From Nocardioides sp. (GTDB taxonomy: Bacteria > Actinomycetota > Actinomycetes > Propionibacteriales > Nocardioidaceae), in NCBI GenBank assembly GCA_003519585.1, contig DOWL01000083.1, forward strand, positions 4,590 through 9,975: a stretch of 5,386 nucleotides of DNA. Direction: 5' to 3'. Position 1 is the first letter of the stretch. Each line of letters begins with the position of its first letter. Made by a program: the position numbers and the translations under genes. This document shows positions 1 to 5,386 of this stretch, piece by piece. Below the pieces are notes generated by a model. The model did no database searches and was not told the DNA's origin. It worked only from the letters and a program-made list of their open reading frames with translations.

Positions 1-1
1 C

Positions 2-1777
2 GTCTCGATGCGGGTGCTCGGCACCGGCGAGCTCGCCGGCTGGCTGGCCGACAACGCCGCGGGGACCGGCCGCGTGGGCATCCACCCCGTGGGCCACTGG
101 CGGGCGGGCACCGGCGACCTGACCGGGCTCGCCTTCGCGACCGAGGCCGGTGCCGCCTACGTCTCCACCGACCAGCTCGACGTCGACGACGAGGAGGCGC
201 TGGCCGACTGGCTCAAGGACGAGTCCAAGCGCAAGGTGCTCCACGACGCCAAGGGCCCGATGCTCGCCTTCGCCGCACGCGGGATGCCGCTGATGGGGCT
301 CGAGCGCGACACCGCCCTCTCGGCGTACCTCGCGCGTCCCGACCAGCGCTCCTATGACCTGGCCGACCTGACCGTCCGCTACCTCAAGCGGGAGCTTCGG
401 CAGGGTCCGGCCGACGATGGCCAGCTCAGCCTCGAGGGCCTCGACGGCGACGGCGCCGGTGGTGCCGGCCCGGGCGAGACCGAGATGCTGCGCGCCCGAG
501 CCGTGCTCGACCTCGCGGCCGCGCTGGACGACGAGCTCGAGGAGCGCGGCGGGACCCGCCTCCTCACCGAGATCGAACTGCCGCTGGTCGACCTGCTCGC
601 CCAGATGGAGCGCACCGGCATCGCCGTCGATGGTGAGCATCTCGGGGCGCTCGAGGATCACTTCGCCGCTGAGGTCAAGCTGGCCGCCGAGGAGGCGTTC
701 GCGGTCATCGGGAAGGAGATCAACCTCGGTTCGCCCAAGCAGTTGCAGGTGGTGCTCTTCGACGAGCTCGAGATGCCGAAGACCAAGCGCACCAAGACCG
801 GCTACACCACCGACGCCGACGCGCTGCAGGCGCTCTACGTCAAGACCGAGCACCCGTTCCTGCTGCACCTGCTGCGGCACCGCGACGTCACGCGGCTGCG
901 CTCGACCATCGAGGGGTTGCTCAAGACGGTCTCACCGGATGGCCGGATCCGGACGACGTTCAACCAGCTGATCGCGGCCACCGGTCGACTCTCCAGCACC
1001 GACCCCAACCTCCAGAACATCCCGATCCGCACCGAGGAGGGCCGCCGGATCCGTGAGGGGTTCGTCGTCGGCTCGGGCTATGAGTGCCTGCTCACCGCCG
1101 ACTACAGCCAGATCGAGATGCGGATCATGGCGCACCTGTCCGAGGACGCCCTGCTCATCGAGGCGTTCAAGTCCGGGCGCGACTTCCACTCGATCACCGC
1201 CTCGCGGGTCTTCGACGTGCCTGCCGACGACGTCACCGTCGAGATGCGCGCCAAGATCAAGGCGATGAACTACGGCCTCGCCTACGGCCTGTCCGCGTTC
1301 GGGCTGGGGGCCCAGCTCGGGATCGACTCCGGCGAGGCTCGCGGCTTGATGGACGAGTACTTCGAGACCTTCGGCGGCATCCGCGACTTCCTCGGAGGCG
1401 TGGTCGACGAGGCGCGCCGCAGTGGCTACACCGAGACGATCATGGGTCGGCGTCGCTACTTGCCCGACCTGACCTCCGACAACCGGCAGCGTCGCGAGAT
1501 GGCCGAGCGGATGGCACTCAACGCGCCCATCCAGGGTTCGGCAGCCGACCTGATCAAGATCGCGATGCTCAACGTCGAGCAGGCGATCAGGGCCGAGGGA
1601 CTCGGCTCCCGGATGCTGCTCCAGGTCCACGACGAGCTCGTCTTCGAGGTGGCGCCCGGGGAGAAGGACGCTCTCGACGCGCTGGTCCGCACCCAGATGG
1701 GCTCGGCCGCCGATCTGCTGGTGCCCCTGGATGTCTCGGTCGGCACCGGTCGCAGTTGGCACGAGGCGGCGCACTAG
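2..1777 (+). CDS. polA: DNA polymerase I, C-terminal part (5' truncated by window edge)
   Basis: Pol I fills gaps in excision repair and replaces RNA primers. The frame is open through the left edge, so the ATG at 8 is probably internal and about 300 residues of 5' nuclease domain lie outside. Numbering from that ATG: residues 1-165 form the 3'-5' exonuclease-like domain, with a Gly/Asp-rich linker at about 133-158. The polymerase domain starts near EIELPL (188). DPNLQNIP is at 332-339. Motif A, DYSQIEMR, has Asp365. Motif B has Arg414, Lys418 and Tyr422, matching the spacing of E. coli R754/K758/F762. Motif C, VHDE, has Asp542; the 365-542 gap equals E. coli 705-882. Exonuclease acids are absent: the FDTET region reads VGIHPVGHW and the D424 position is Pro84, so proofreading should be lost, as in mycobacterial Pol I. 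The C-terminus (VSVGTGRSWHEAAH) resembles the mycobacterial enzyme. In mycobacteria, as I recall, rpsA follows polA; here a convergent flippase gene does. Confidence 0.97.
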   Translation, partial: VSMRVLGTGELAGWLADNAAGTGRVGIHPVGHWRAGTGDLTGLAFATEAGAAYVSTDQLDVDDEEALADWLKDESKRKVLHDAKGPMLAFAARGMPLMGLERDTALSAYLARPDQRSYDLADLTVRYLKRELRQGPADDGQLSLEGLDGDGAGGAGPGETEMLRARAVLDLAAALDDELEERGGTRLLTEIELPLVDLLAQMERTGIAVDGEHLGALEDHFAAEVKLAAEEAFAVIGKEINLGSPKQLQVVLFDELEMPKTKRTKTGYTTDADALQALYVKTEHPFLLHLLRHRDVTRLRSTIEGLLKTVSPDGRIRTTFNQLIAATGRLSSTDPNLQNIPIRTEEGRRIREGFVVGSGYECLLTADYSQIEMRIMAHLSEDALLIEAFKSGRDFHSITASRVFDVPADDVTVEMRAKIKAMNYGLAYGLSAFGLGAQLGIDSGEARGLMDEYFETFGGIRDFLGGVVDEARRSGYTETIMGRRRYLPDLTSDNRQRREMAERMALNAPIQGSAADLIKIAMLNVEQAIRAEGLGSRMLLQVHDELVFEVAPGEKDALDALVRTQMGSAADLLVPLDVSVGTGRSWHEAAH

Positions 1778-1787
1778 AAGCCGTCCG

Positions 1788-1936
1788 CCTCGGAATTTGC
1801 TCGACTGTCCTCCGATTTCCGAGGTCCCCCTGCGAGTCGCGGGCATCTGCCGAGCATCCTCGGCACCGGCTGCCGACCACGCTCGGCAGTCGGGGTGGAG
1901 CTCGGAAATCCGTAGACAGTCGACCGAAATCCGAAC
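1788..1936. repeat. Long imperfect inverted repeat between convergent genes
   Basis: The arms 1788-1823 and 1901-1936 are inverted copies of each other, matching at 28 of 36 positions with no gap. Two blocks are perfect: TCGACTGTC (1801-1809) against 1915-1923, and GATTTCCGAG (1814-1823) against 1901-1910. The left arm is itself a small palindrome, with CCTCGGAA (1788-1795) pairing with TTCCGAGG (1817-1824). Inside the 77-nt spacer a second perfect 9-bp pair joins CTGCCGAGC (1847-1855) to GCTCGGCAG (1881-1889). The whole stretch could fold into one long branched hairpin from either strand. It lies between the ends of polA and the flippase gene, so it may act as a two-way terminator. It could also be a dispersed palindromic repeat or a decayed mobile element. 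No oligo-T run follows it, and no convincing protein is encoded here. Confidence 0.7.
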
Positions 1937-1956
1937 GCCCCGGTCGGCAGCACCAT

Positions 1957-1976
1957 GTGACCCGTCGACGGGTTAC
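1957..1976. terminator. Candidate stem-loop at the flippase stop codon
   Basis: The 14-nt block ACCCGTCGACGGGT (1960-1973) is a perfect palindrome. Outside it, 1958 pairs with 1975 and 1957 with 1976, while 1959/1974 is a G-T wobble on the plus strand. It overlaps the TAA stop of the minus-strand flippase gene (1973-1975). No T-tract follows on either side, so intrinsic termination is uncertain; many actinobacterial terminators lack a strong U-tract. Chance palindromy in GC-rich DNA is possible. Confidence 0.3.
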
Positions 1977-3223
1977 GGATTGGCGCGCACCTCGTCCGGC
2001 ACCGCGGGCTTGGCCGCTGGCCGACCCATCAGCAGCGCAACTCCGAGCAACGCGAAGAACAGGGCGCCGTCGATGCACATGACGACCAGGACCAGCGACT
2101 GGGCAGTGCTCACCAGCAGCGCGCCGGCCACCAGCCAGACCAACGCGGTCCAGATCAGGATCACGGCGCGACCCTGTCGCCGGGCGAGCGCGGAGTACAC
2201 GAGCAACTGGATCATCGCCAGCAGGGTGCCGACGACCGCGAACTTCCACAGGTCGTCCTGGATGCCCGCGAAGTCGTCGCCGCCCACGAACAGCAGCGCG
2301 AGGTTGGGGAAGAGCAGCGTGCCGATCACGGCGACCATGCCCAGCCCGGCAGACAGGGTCAGCGCCAGCAGCAGGGTGCGCCGGGTGGTCTCTTCCTTCG
2401 ACAGCGACGGGAAGGCGTAGACGACCACGAACTGCGGCAGGAACAGCACGGCCTTGGCCATGATCAGCCCCGCGGCGTACAGGCCGGCCTGCGAGTCGGA
2501 CATCGTCGCGCGGGCCACCAGGATGTCGGCGTTGGAGAGCGCAAAGAAGGCCAGCAGCGCCTGGCTGCTGTGTCCCACCTCGCGGAGTAGATCGAGCCCA
2601 GGGTGCCCCTCGGAGTGAGGTACGTCGACGCGCGGGCGGCGCAGGGCGAACCAGCCCACGACCACCGGCACCCAGCAGCCGAGGGCCACGCCGAGCATCG
2701 CGGAGAACTCGGTCGGGCTGATCAGGATCAGCACCGTGCCGAAGCCGATGCGGCCGAGCCCCTGGGCGAGGTAGACCCCGGCCAGTGGCGCCCAGCGCCG
2801 TTCGCCCTGCAGGACGCCTGCCTGCCCACCCATGTAGGTGAGCGGGAAGGTCGCGACGCCGACGAGCAGCGCCGTCGGGAGGCTGTCGAGGTGGAGCATG
2901 GTGTTGAGGACGGGGGCGAGCAGCAGGCAGAGCGCGCCTAGGACGAGTGCGCTCCGGAGGCCGACGCCGAGCACCACCCGCTCGATGGCGACCACCTGGT
3001 CGGGTGCCGCGGAGATCCGCCGGGCGCCGGTGGCCTGCAACCCCAGTGAGAGCACGCTGATCACGAGTAGCGCACCCATCAGCGCCGAGAACGCGCCGTA
3101 GGCTTCCTTGCCGATCGTGTGCGCGGCGAGCACCGTGTAGCCGTAGGTCGAGAGGTTCATGATGCCCATCGCGACCGCGATGACGGCTCCGCTACGCAGC
3201 CTGCGGCTGGTCTCGGTAGCCAT
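1973..3223 (-). CDS. Wzx-like oligosaccharide flippase / polysaccharide biosynthesis membrane protein
   Basis: Proteins of this kind (MOP superfamily, Wzx/polysaccharide-synthase branch) are thought to flip lipid-linked sugars from the inner to the outer face of the cytoplasmic membrane. From the ATG at 3221-3223 the product has 416 residues, the usual size. By eye there are about 12 hydrophobic segments joined by short Arg-rich loops. A polar N-terminus (MATETSRRLRSG) precedes the first helix, and the stretch NADILVAR followed by AGLYAAG in mid-protein resembles the family's central signature. The last segments end in a short polar tail (GRPAAKPAVPDEVRANP). The substrate cannot be told. Start choice: the frame stays open to an ATG at 3302-3304, but that overlaps the start of the divergent gene and adds a non-conserved-looking leader. 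The choices near 3221-3232 fit better, including a GTG at 3230-3232 (419 residues). Ribosome binding sites are weak for all of them. It is divergent from the GT-C-like gene, which supports a shared envelope role. Confidence 0.85.
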   Translation of the reverse strand: MATETSRRLRSGAVIAVAMGIMNLSTYGYTVLAAHTIGKEAYGAFSALMGALLVISVLSLGLQATGARRISAAPDQVVAIERVVLGVGLRSALVLGALCLLLAPVLNTMLHLDSLPTALLVGVATFPLTYMGGQAGVLQGERRWAPLAGVYLAQGLGRIGFGTVLILISPTEFSAMLGVALGCWVPVVVGWFALRRPRVDVPHSEGHPGLDLLREVGHSSQALLAFFALSNADILVARATMSDSQAGLYAAGLIMAKAVLFLPQFVVVYAFPSLSKEETTRRTLLLALTLSAGLGMVAVIGTLLFPNLALLFVGGDDFAGIQDDLWKFAVVGTLLAMIQLLVYSALARRQGRAVILIWTALVWLVAGALLVSTAQSLVLVVMCIDGALFFALLGVALLMGRPAAKPAVPDEVRANP

Positions 3224-3240
3224 CTTGCTCACGGTGGCGA

Positions 3241-3246
3241 AGCCTA
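3241..3246 (-). promoter_or_regulatory. Candidate -10 box for the flippase gene, possibly leaderless
   Basis: Read on the minus strand this is TAGGCT, which fits the relaxed actinobacterial TANNNT pattern. Eight bases later comes the GTG at 3232-3230. That spacing would put the transcription start on or next to the GTG, giving a leaderless message, and would explain the lack of a good ribosome binding site. No convincing -35 hexamer is visible upstream. Confidence 0.25.
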
Positions 3247-3302
3247 CGGGCCCGCGACAGGCGGCCCACATCTCCGCGCCGTCGGGTGGTTGGATCGTCG
3301 CC

Positions 3303-5009
3303 ATGCGGCGCGCGTGGGCACGGGATGCGCCGATCCTGCTCTGGTCGTTGCTCCTGGCCCTGCTGATCCTCGGTCCCGGGCTGGGCCCGGGCTACCTCTT
3401 GGTCCGCGACATGGTCTGGGTCCCTGATCTGGCGCTCCGGTCGGACTTCCTCGGGCTCGGGTCAGGGCTACCTCGCGCGGTTCCCTCCGACGCCGCGATC
3501 GCCGTCCTCGACGAACTCGCGCCGAGGATGCTCCTCCAGAAGCTGGTGCTGCTCGCGGCACTGGCGGGCGGCGGCCTGGGCGCGACCCGGCTCCTGCCCG
3601 GTGAGCCGGACCGACACCAGCTCGTCACGCGGCTGGTCGTGGCCACCGTCTACGGCTGGAACGCGCTCGTGGCCGAGCGGCTGCTCATGGGCGCCTGGCC
3701 GGTCCTGGTCGGGTACGCCGTCCTCCCGTGGCTACTGGTCGCCGGCCGGCGGTGGCGGGTGGAAGGGCGGTTCCCGCTCGTCCTGCTGGCGCTGGTGCCC
3801 GTCGGTTGCCTGAGTGCCAGTGCCGGCCTCGCGACCGCGGTCGCCGTGCTGGCCGCCACCGCCGGACGCGGCCGGACCCTGCGGGCCACCCTCCTGGTCG
3901 CTGCGGCCAACGCGCCGTGGTGGGTCGCCGGGTTGCTGCACGCCGGCTCGGCCACCTCCGACGCCGCGGCCGCCGAGGTCTTCGCTCTCCGTGGCGAGGG
4001 GTCGGTGCCGGGTCCGCTGGCCGCACTCACCCTGGGTGGCATCTGGAACACCAGCGTGCAGCCCGACGCGCGCACCGGGCTGCTGGGCTGGGCGGCCCTG
4101 TTCGCGCTCCTCGGGCTGGCCGCGGTCGGCTGGAGCTCGTGGTGGCGCCGTACGCCGGCTCGCGACCGGGCCACGCTGCTGATCTGCTGGGGCATCGGAT
4201 GGGGGATCGCGGTGCTCACCTGGCTCGCCCCGGGGGGCGTGGGGTTGGTCTCCGCGCACGTCCCCGGGGTCGGAGTGGTCCGTGACGGCGCCCGCACCCT
4301 GGTCCTGTGCGCTCCGCTGCTCGTCGTGCTCGTGGGGGAGGGGGTTCGCGTCGTGGCGCGCCGTGCCCCCGCGGTCACCGCCGCTCGGATCGCGCTGGCG
4401 GTGGGTGCGGTGCTGCTGCCGATCGCCCTGCTGCCCGACCTCGCCTTCGGGGTCTCGCGGCAGCTGCGGCCCGCGCACTATCCGGCGGCGTACGCCGAGG
4501 CACGGACGCTCCTCGAGGGCGGTCCGGGCGACGTCCTGGTGCTGCCGCTGTCGACGTACCGGGCTCCCGCGTGGAACCACGGGCAACTGGTCCTCGACCC
4601 GATCGGTCGCTACCTGACACCCGACTACGTCGCCAGCGACGTCCTCGTCGTCGACGGGACGCCGCTGTCGGGCGAGGACCCGCGGGTTGCCGACGCCGCC
4701 GCTGCGCTGGAGTTGCCGACCCCGGCCGAGCGCTCGGCGGCGCTGGCAGCGATGGGCATCGGCGCCGTGGCGGTCGATCCGAGGGCACCGGGCCCGGCAC
4801 CGCCCGAGCTGGCCGGCGACGTGCTCCTCGACACCCCAGACCTCCGCGTCCTGCGCCTCGAGGGCGTGGTCGAGCGCGAGGTGGATCGGTGGTGGTACGT
4901 CGCCATGGCGGCCGCGTGGGCCGCCTTCGTCCTGCCCCTGGTCTGGGCCACTTCGAGCGGTCTGCGTCGGCTCGCGGGTCGGCGTCGAAGGACCGTGCCG
5001 CGCCGGTAA
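3303..5009 (+). CDS. Polytopic membrane protein, GT-C glycosyltransferase-like (uncharacterised)
   Basis: The product has 568 residues from the ATG at 3303. A basic N-terminus (MRRAWARD) leads into helix 1 (about 11-30). A loop with RDMVWVPD (35-42) follows; acidic residues in the first extracytoplasmic loop are typical of GT-C enzymes, which use polyprenyl-phosphate sugars. By eye about ten more hydrophobic segments run to roughly residue 380. A soluble, presumably extracytoplasmic domain then spans about 390-535, including DVLVLPLSTYRAPAWN. A final helix lies near 537-556, and the tail is Arg-rich and presumably cytoplasmic. The small protein gene downstream resembles the neighbour of the arabinofuranosyltransferase gene aftD in mycobacteria, so an AftD-like or YfhO-like role is an attractive inference. 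This protein is far shorter than AftD (about 1,400 residues), so I assign no gene name. Start choice: the frame is open upstream to 3159, but those starts lie inside the flippase gene. No clear ribosome binding site precedes 3303. Confidence 0.8.
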   Translation: MRRAWARDAPILLWSLLLALLILGPGLGPGYLLVRDMVWVPDLALRSDFLGLGSGLPRAVPSDAAIAVLDELAPRMLLQKLVLLAALAGGGLGATRLLPGEPDRHQLVTRLVVATVYGWNALVAERLLMGAWPVLVGYAVLPWLLVAGRRWRVEGRFPLVLLALVPVGCLSASAGLATAVAVLAATAGRGRTLRATLLVAAANAPWWVAGLLHAGSATSDAAAAEVFALRGEGSVPGPLAALTLGGIWNTSVQPDARTGLLGWAALFALLGLAAVGWSSWWRRTPARDRATLLICWGIGWGIAVLTWLAPGGVGLVSAHVPGVGVVRDGARTLVLCAPLLVVLVGEGVRVVARRAPAVTAARIALAVGAVLLPIALLPDLAFGVSRQLRPAHYPAAYAEARTLLEGGPGDVLVLPLSTYRAPAWNHGQLVLDPIGRYLTPDYVASDVLVVDGTPLSGEDPRVADAAAALELPTPAERSAALAAMGIGAVAVDPRAPGPAPPELAGDVLLDTPDLRVLRLEGVVEREVDRWWYVAMAAAWAAFVLPLVWATSSGLRRLAGRRRRTVPRR

Positions 5010-5041
5010 CTGGTGAGTAGCATTCGTCACACGCCATCGGC

Positions 5042-5047
5042 TATCTT
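5042..5047 (+). promoter_or_regulatory. Weak candidate -10 box upstream of the small secreted-protein gene
   Basis: TATCTT is one of the few AT-rich hexamers in the 64-bp gap after the GT-C-like gene and matches four of six -10 consensus bases. It lies 26 bases before the GTG start. No good -35 is placed correctly, so cotranscription with the upstream gene is just as likely. Confidence 0.2.
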
Positions 5048-5060
5048 TGCGGCGGATCGA

Positions 5061-5067
5061 GGAGGAG
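5061..5067 (+). promoter_or_regulatory. Strong Shine-Dalgarno deciding the GTG start at 5074
   Basis: GGAGGAG ends six bases before GTG (5074-5076). This is by far the best ribosome binding site in the window, and it is the main reason to accept a GTG-started 50-codon gene here. Confidence 0.85.
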
Positions 5068-5073
5068 CACCGC

Positions 5074-5226
5074 GTGAGGATCTTGACGACAGTCGCAGCC
5101 ATGTTCGTTGGCGGCGCTATCGCTGCTGGCTCGGTCTACGGCCTTGTGGCATCGCAGACCGCCGCGCCAACAGACTCGCCGGCGAACGTCGACGAGGTCG
5201 TCTTCGACTACGGGTCCAACAACTAG
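5074..5226 (+). CDS. Small secreted or membrane-anchored protein, DUF2613-like
   Basis: This 50-residue protein starts at GTG behind a near-ideal ribosome binding site and ends at TAG (5224-5226). Residues 1-3 (MRI) are basic, about 4-26 form one hydrophobic segment rich in Ala, Gly and Val, and the rest is a short polar tail containing DEVVFDYGSNN. There is no lipobox cysteine; cleavage after VAS or in the SQTA region is possible, or the segment may stay as an anchor. The length, the single N-terminal helix and the acidic tail ending near YGS match my memory of actinobacterial DUF2613 proteins such as M. tuberculosis Rv0236A, which sits beside aftD. The gene lies 64 bp after the GT-C-like gene on the same strand, so it may assist that protein. 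The family's function is unknown to me. Codons are slightly less GC-biased than in the neighbours (for example gct, gtt, ctt, aca). A MITE-like element begins in its stop codon. Confidence 0.72.
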   Translation: MRILTTVAAMFVGGAIAAGSVYGLVASQTAAPTDSPANVDEVVFDYGSNN

Positions 5227-5247
5227 GGCGTGTCCCGCAAATCCTGG
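5225..5247 (+). repeat. Left terminal inverted repeat of the MITE-like element
   Basis: It begins AGGGCGTGTCCCG and differs from the right-hand copy at 5238 and 5244 only. Its first two bases are the last two of the TAG stop codon of the small upstream gene. Confidence 0.8.
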
Positions 5248-5267
5248 CGGCGCCGGACGCCGCCCAG
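5244..5267. other. GC-rich stem-loop inside the MITE-like element
   Basis: GGCGGCG (5246-5252) pairs perfectly with CGCCGCC (5258-5264) around a five-base loop. CT (5244-5245) and AG (5266-5267) extend the stem past one bulged base at 5265. It lies about 20 bases after the small gene's stop and could end or stabilise its transcript. A copy of CTGGCGGCG recurs at 5276-5284. Confidence 0.5.
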
Positions 5268-5363
5268 ATCACGCGCTGGCGGCGTTGCCGACGCTTCGAA
5301 GACACCCAGTCTGCGTTCGCGCCGGCGCCTTGCCACCGCGCGCCTGGACGACGCCGGCATCCA

Positions 5364-5386
5364 CCACGATTTACGGGACACGCCCT
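5364..5386 (-). repeat. Right terminal inverted repeat of the MITE-like element
   Basis: This is the inverted partner of 5225-5247 (21 of 23 identical). Its outer end, CGGGACACGCCCT, coincides with the last base of the window, so the flanking target duplication cannot be seen. Confidence 0.8.

Larger units (their letters stand above)
5225..5386. mobile_element. MITE-like non-autonomous element with 23-bp terminal inverted repeats
   Basis: The first 23 bases (5225-5247) and the reverse complement of the last 23 (5364-5386) agree at 21 positions. Both begin AGGGCGTGTCCCG. The enclosed DNA is only about 116 bp, has no transposase and contains internal stems, which is the form of a MITE or an internally deleted insertion sequence. 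The left border reads CTAG followed by GGCGTG and the right border ends CGCCCT, so a duplicated TA or CTAG target is possible. Such targets and repeat ends recall the IS5/IS427 type, but this is from memory. The autonomous parent would lie elsewhere in the genome. The alternative is a repeat that acts as a terminator for the small gene. Confidence 0.75.

Noticed and set aside
932..1846. 304-codon open frame on the minus strand opposite polA
   Set aside because: It runs antisense to a gene with all Pol I motifs intact. Its composition (rich in Asp, Arg, Gly, His, Gln and Val, no recognisable motif) is what a GC-rich gene gives when read on the other strand.
1774..1956. Possible 60-codon minus-strand gene in the polA-flippase gap
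   Set aside because: The stretch is explained by the inverted repeat, the translation has no structure or motif, and no good ribosome binding site precedes it.
1084..2082. 332-codon plus-strand frame overlapping polA and the intergenic palindrome
   Set aside because: It is out of frame with polA, Arg-rich and lacks any motif. It remains open because of GC bias.
3732..5102. 456-codon open frame on the minus strand opposite the GT-C-like gene
   Set aside because: The translation is a low-complexity Arg/Gln/Gly/His/Pro mixture with no hydrophobic core. It also runs across the ribosome binding site and start of the small plus-strand gene. It is an antisense shadow.
5117..5305. 62-codon minus-strand frame crossing the MITE-like element and the small gene
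   Set aside because: It is very Arg-rich with no ribosome binding site and no transposase-like motif. It straddles the element boundary, so it is neither a transposase remnant nor a host gene that I can support.
1..5386. Window length equals that of the phage phiX174 genome
   Set aside because: This is coincidence only. The sequence is GC-rich bacterial chromosome with polA and envelope genes, and nothing resembles phiX174.
1..5386. CRISPR arrays, tRNA or rRNA genes
   Set aside because: No regularly spaced direct repeats, no tRNA cloverleaf signature and no rRNA-like segment were seen on either strand.

Overview
The window is very GC-rich, with G or C in nearly every third codon position. 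It carries a mycobacterial-style DNA polymerase I and an actinobacterial-type small secreted protein. Together these point to a high-GC actinobacterium. A Nocardioides-like member of the Propionibacteriales is my best guess, but that placement is recognition from memory rather than a search result.

Layout, left to right. (1) Positions 2-1777 (+) are the C-terminal two thirds of polA, cut by the left edge. The degenerate 3'-5' exonuclease-like domain and the whole polymerase domain are present; the 5' nuclease domain lies outside. (2) Positions 1778-1972 separate two convergent genes. The gap holds a long imperfect inverted repeat (1788-1936) and a near-perfect palindrome next to the second gene's stop codon. 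(3) Positions 1973-3223 (-) encode a polytopic membrane protein of the MOP/Wzx flippase type. (4) Positions 3224-3302 are a tight divergent intergenic region. (5) Positions 3303-5009 (+) encode a 568-residue membrane protein with GT-C-like layout: many N-terminal helices, an extracytoplasmic domain, a last helix and an Arg-rich tail. (6) Positions 5074-5226 (+) encode a 50-residue secreted or anchored protein with an excellent ribosome binding site; it resembles the DUF2613 family and is too short for most ORF callers. (7) Positions 5225-5386 are a compact 162-bp element with 23-bp terminal inverted repeats and no transposase, which looks like a MITE. It begins in the stop codon of the small gene and ends on the last base of the window.

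The flippase, the GT-C-like protein and the small protein fit a cell-envelope glycan function: moving a lipid-linked sugar across the membrane and transferring sugars on the outside. polA is a housekeeping repair and Okazaki-processing gene that merely sits next to them. No clearly new defence or mobile system is visible. The least explained parts are the two palindromic elements, 1788-1936 and 5225-5386.
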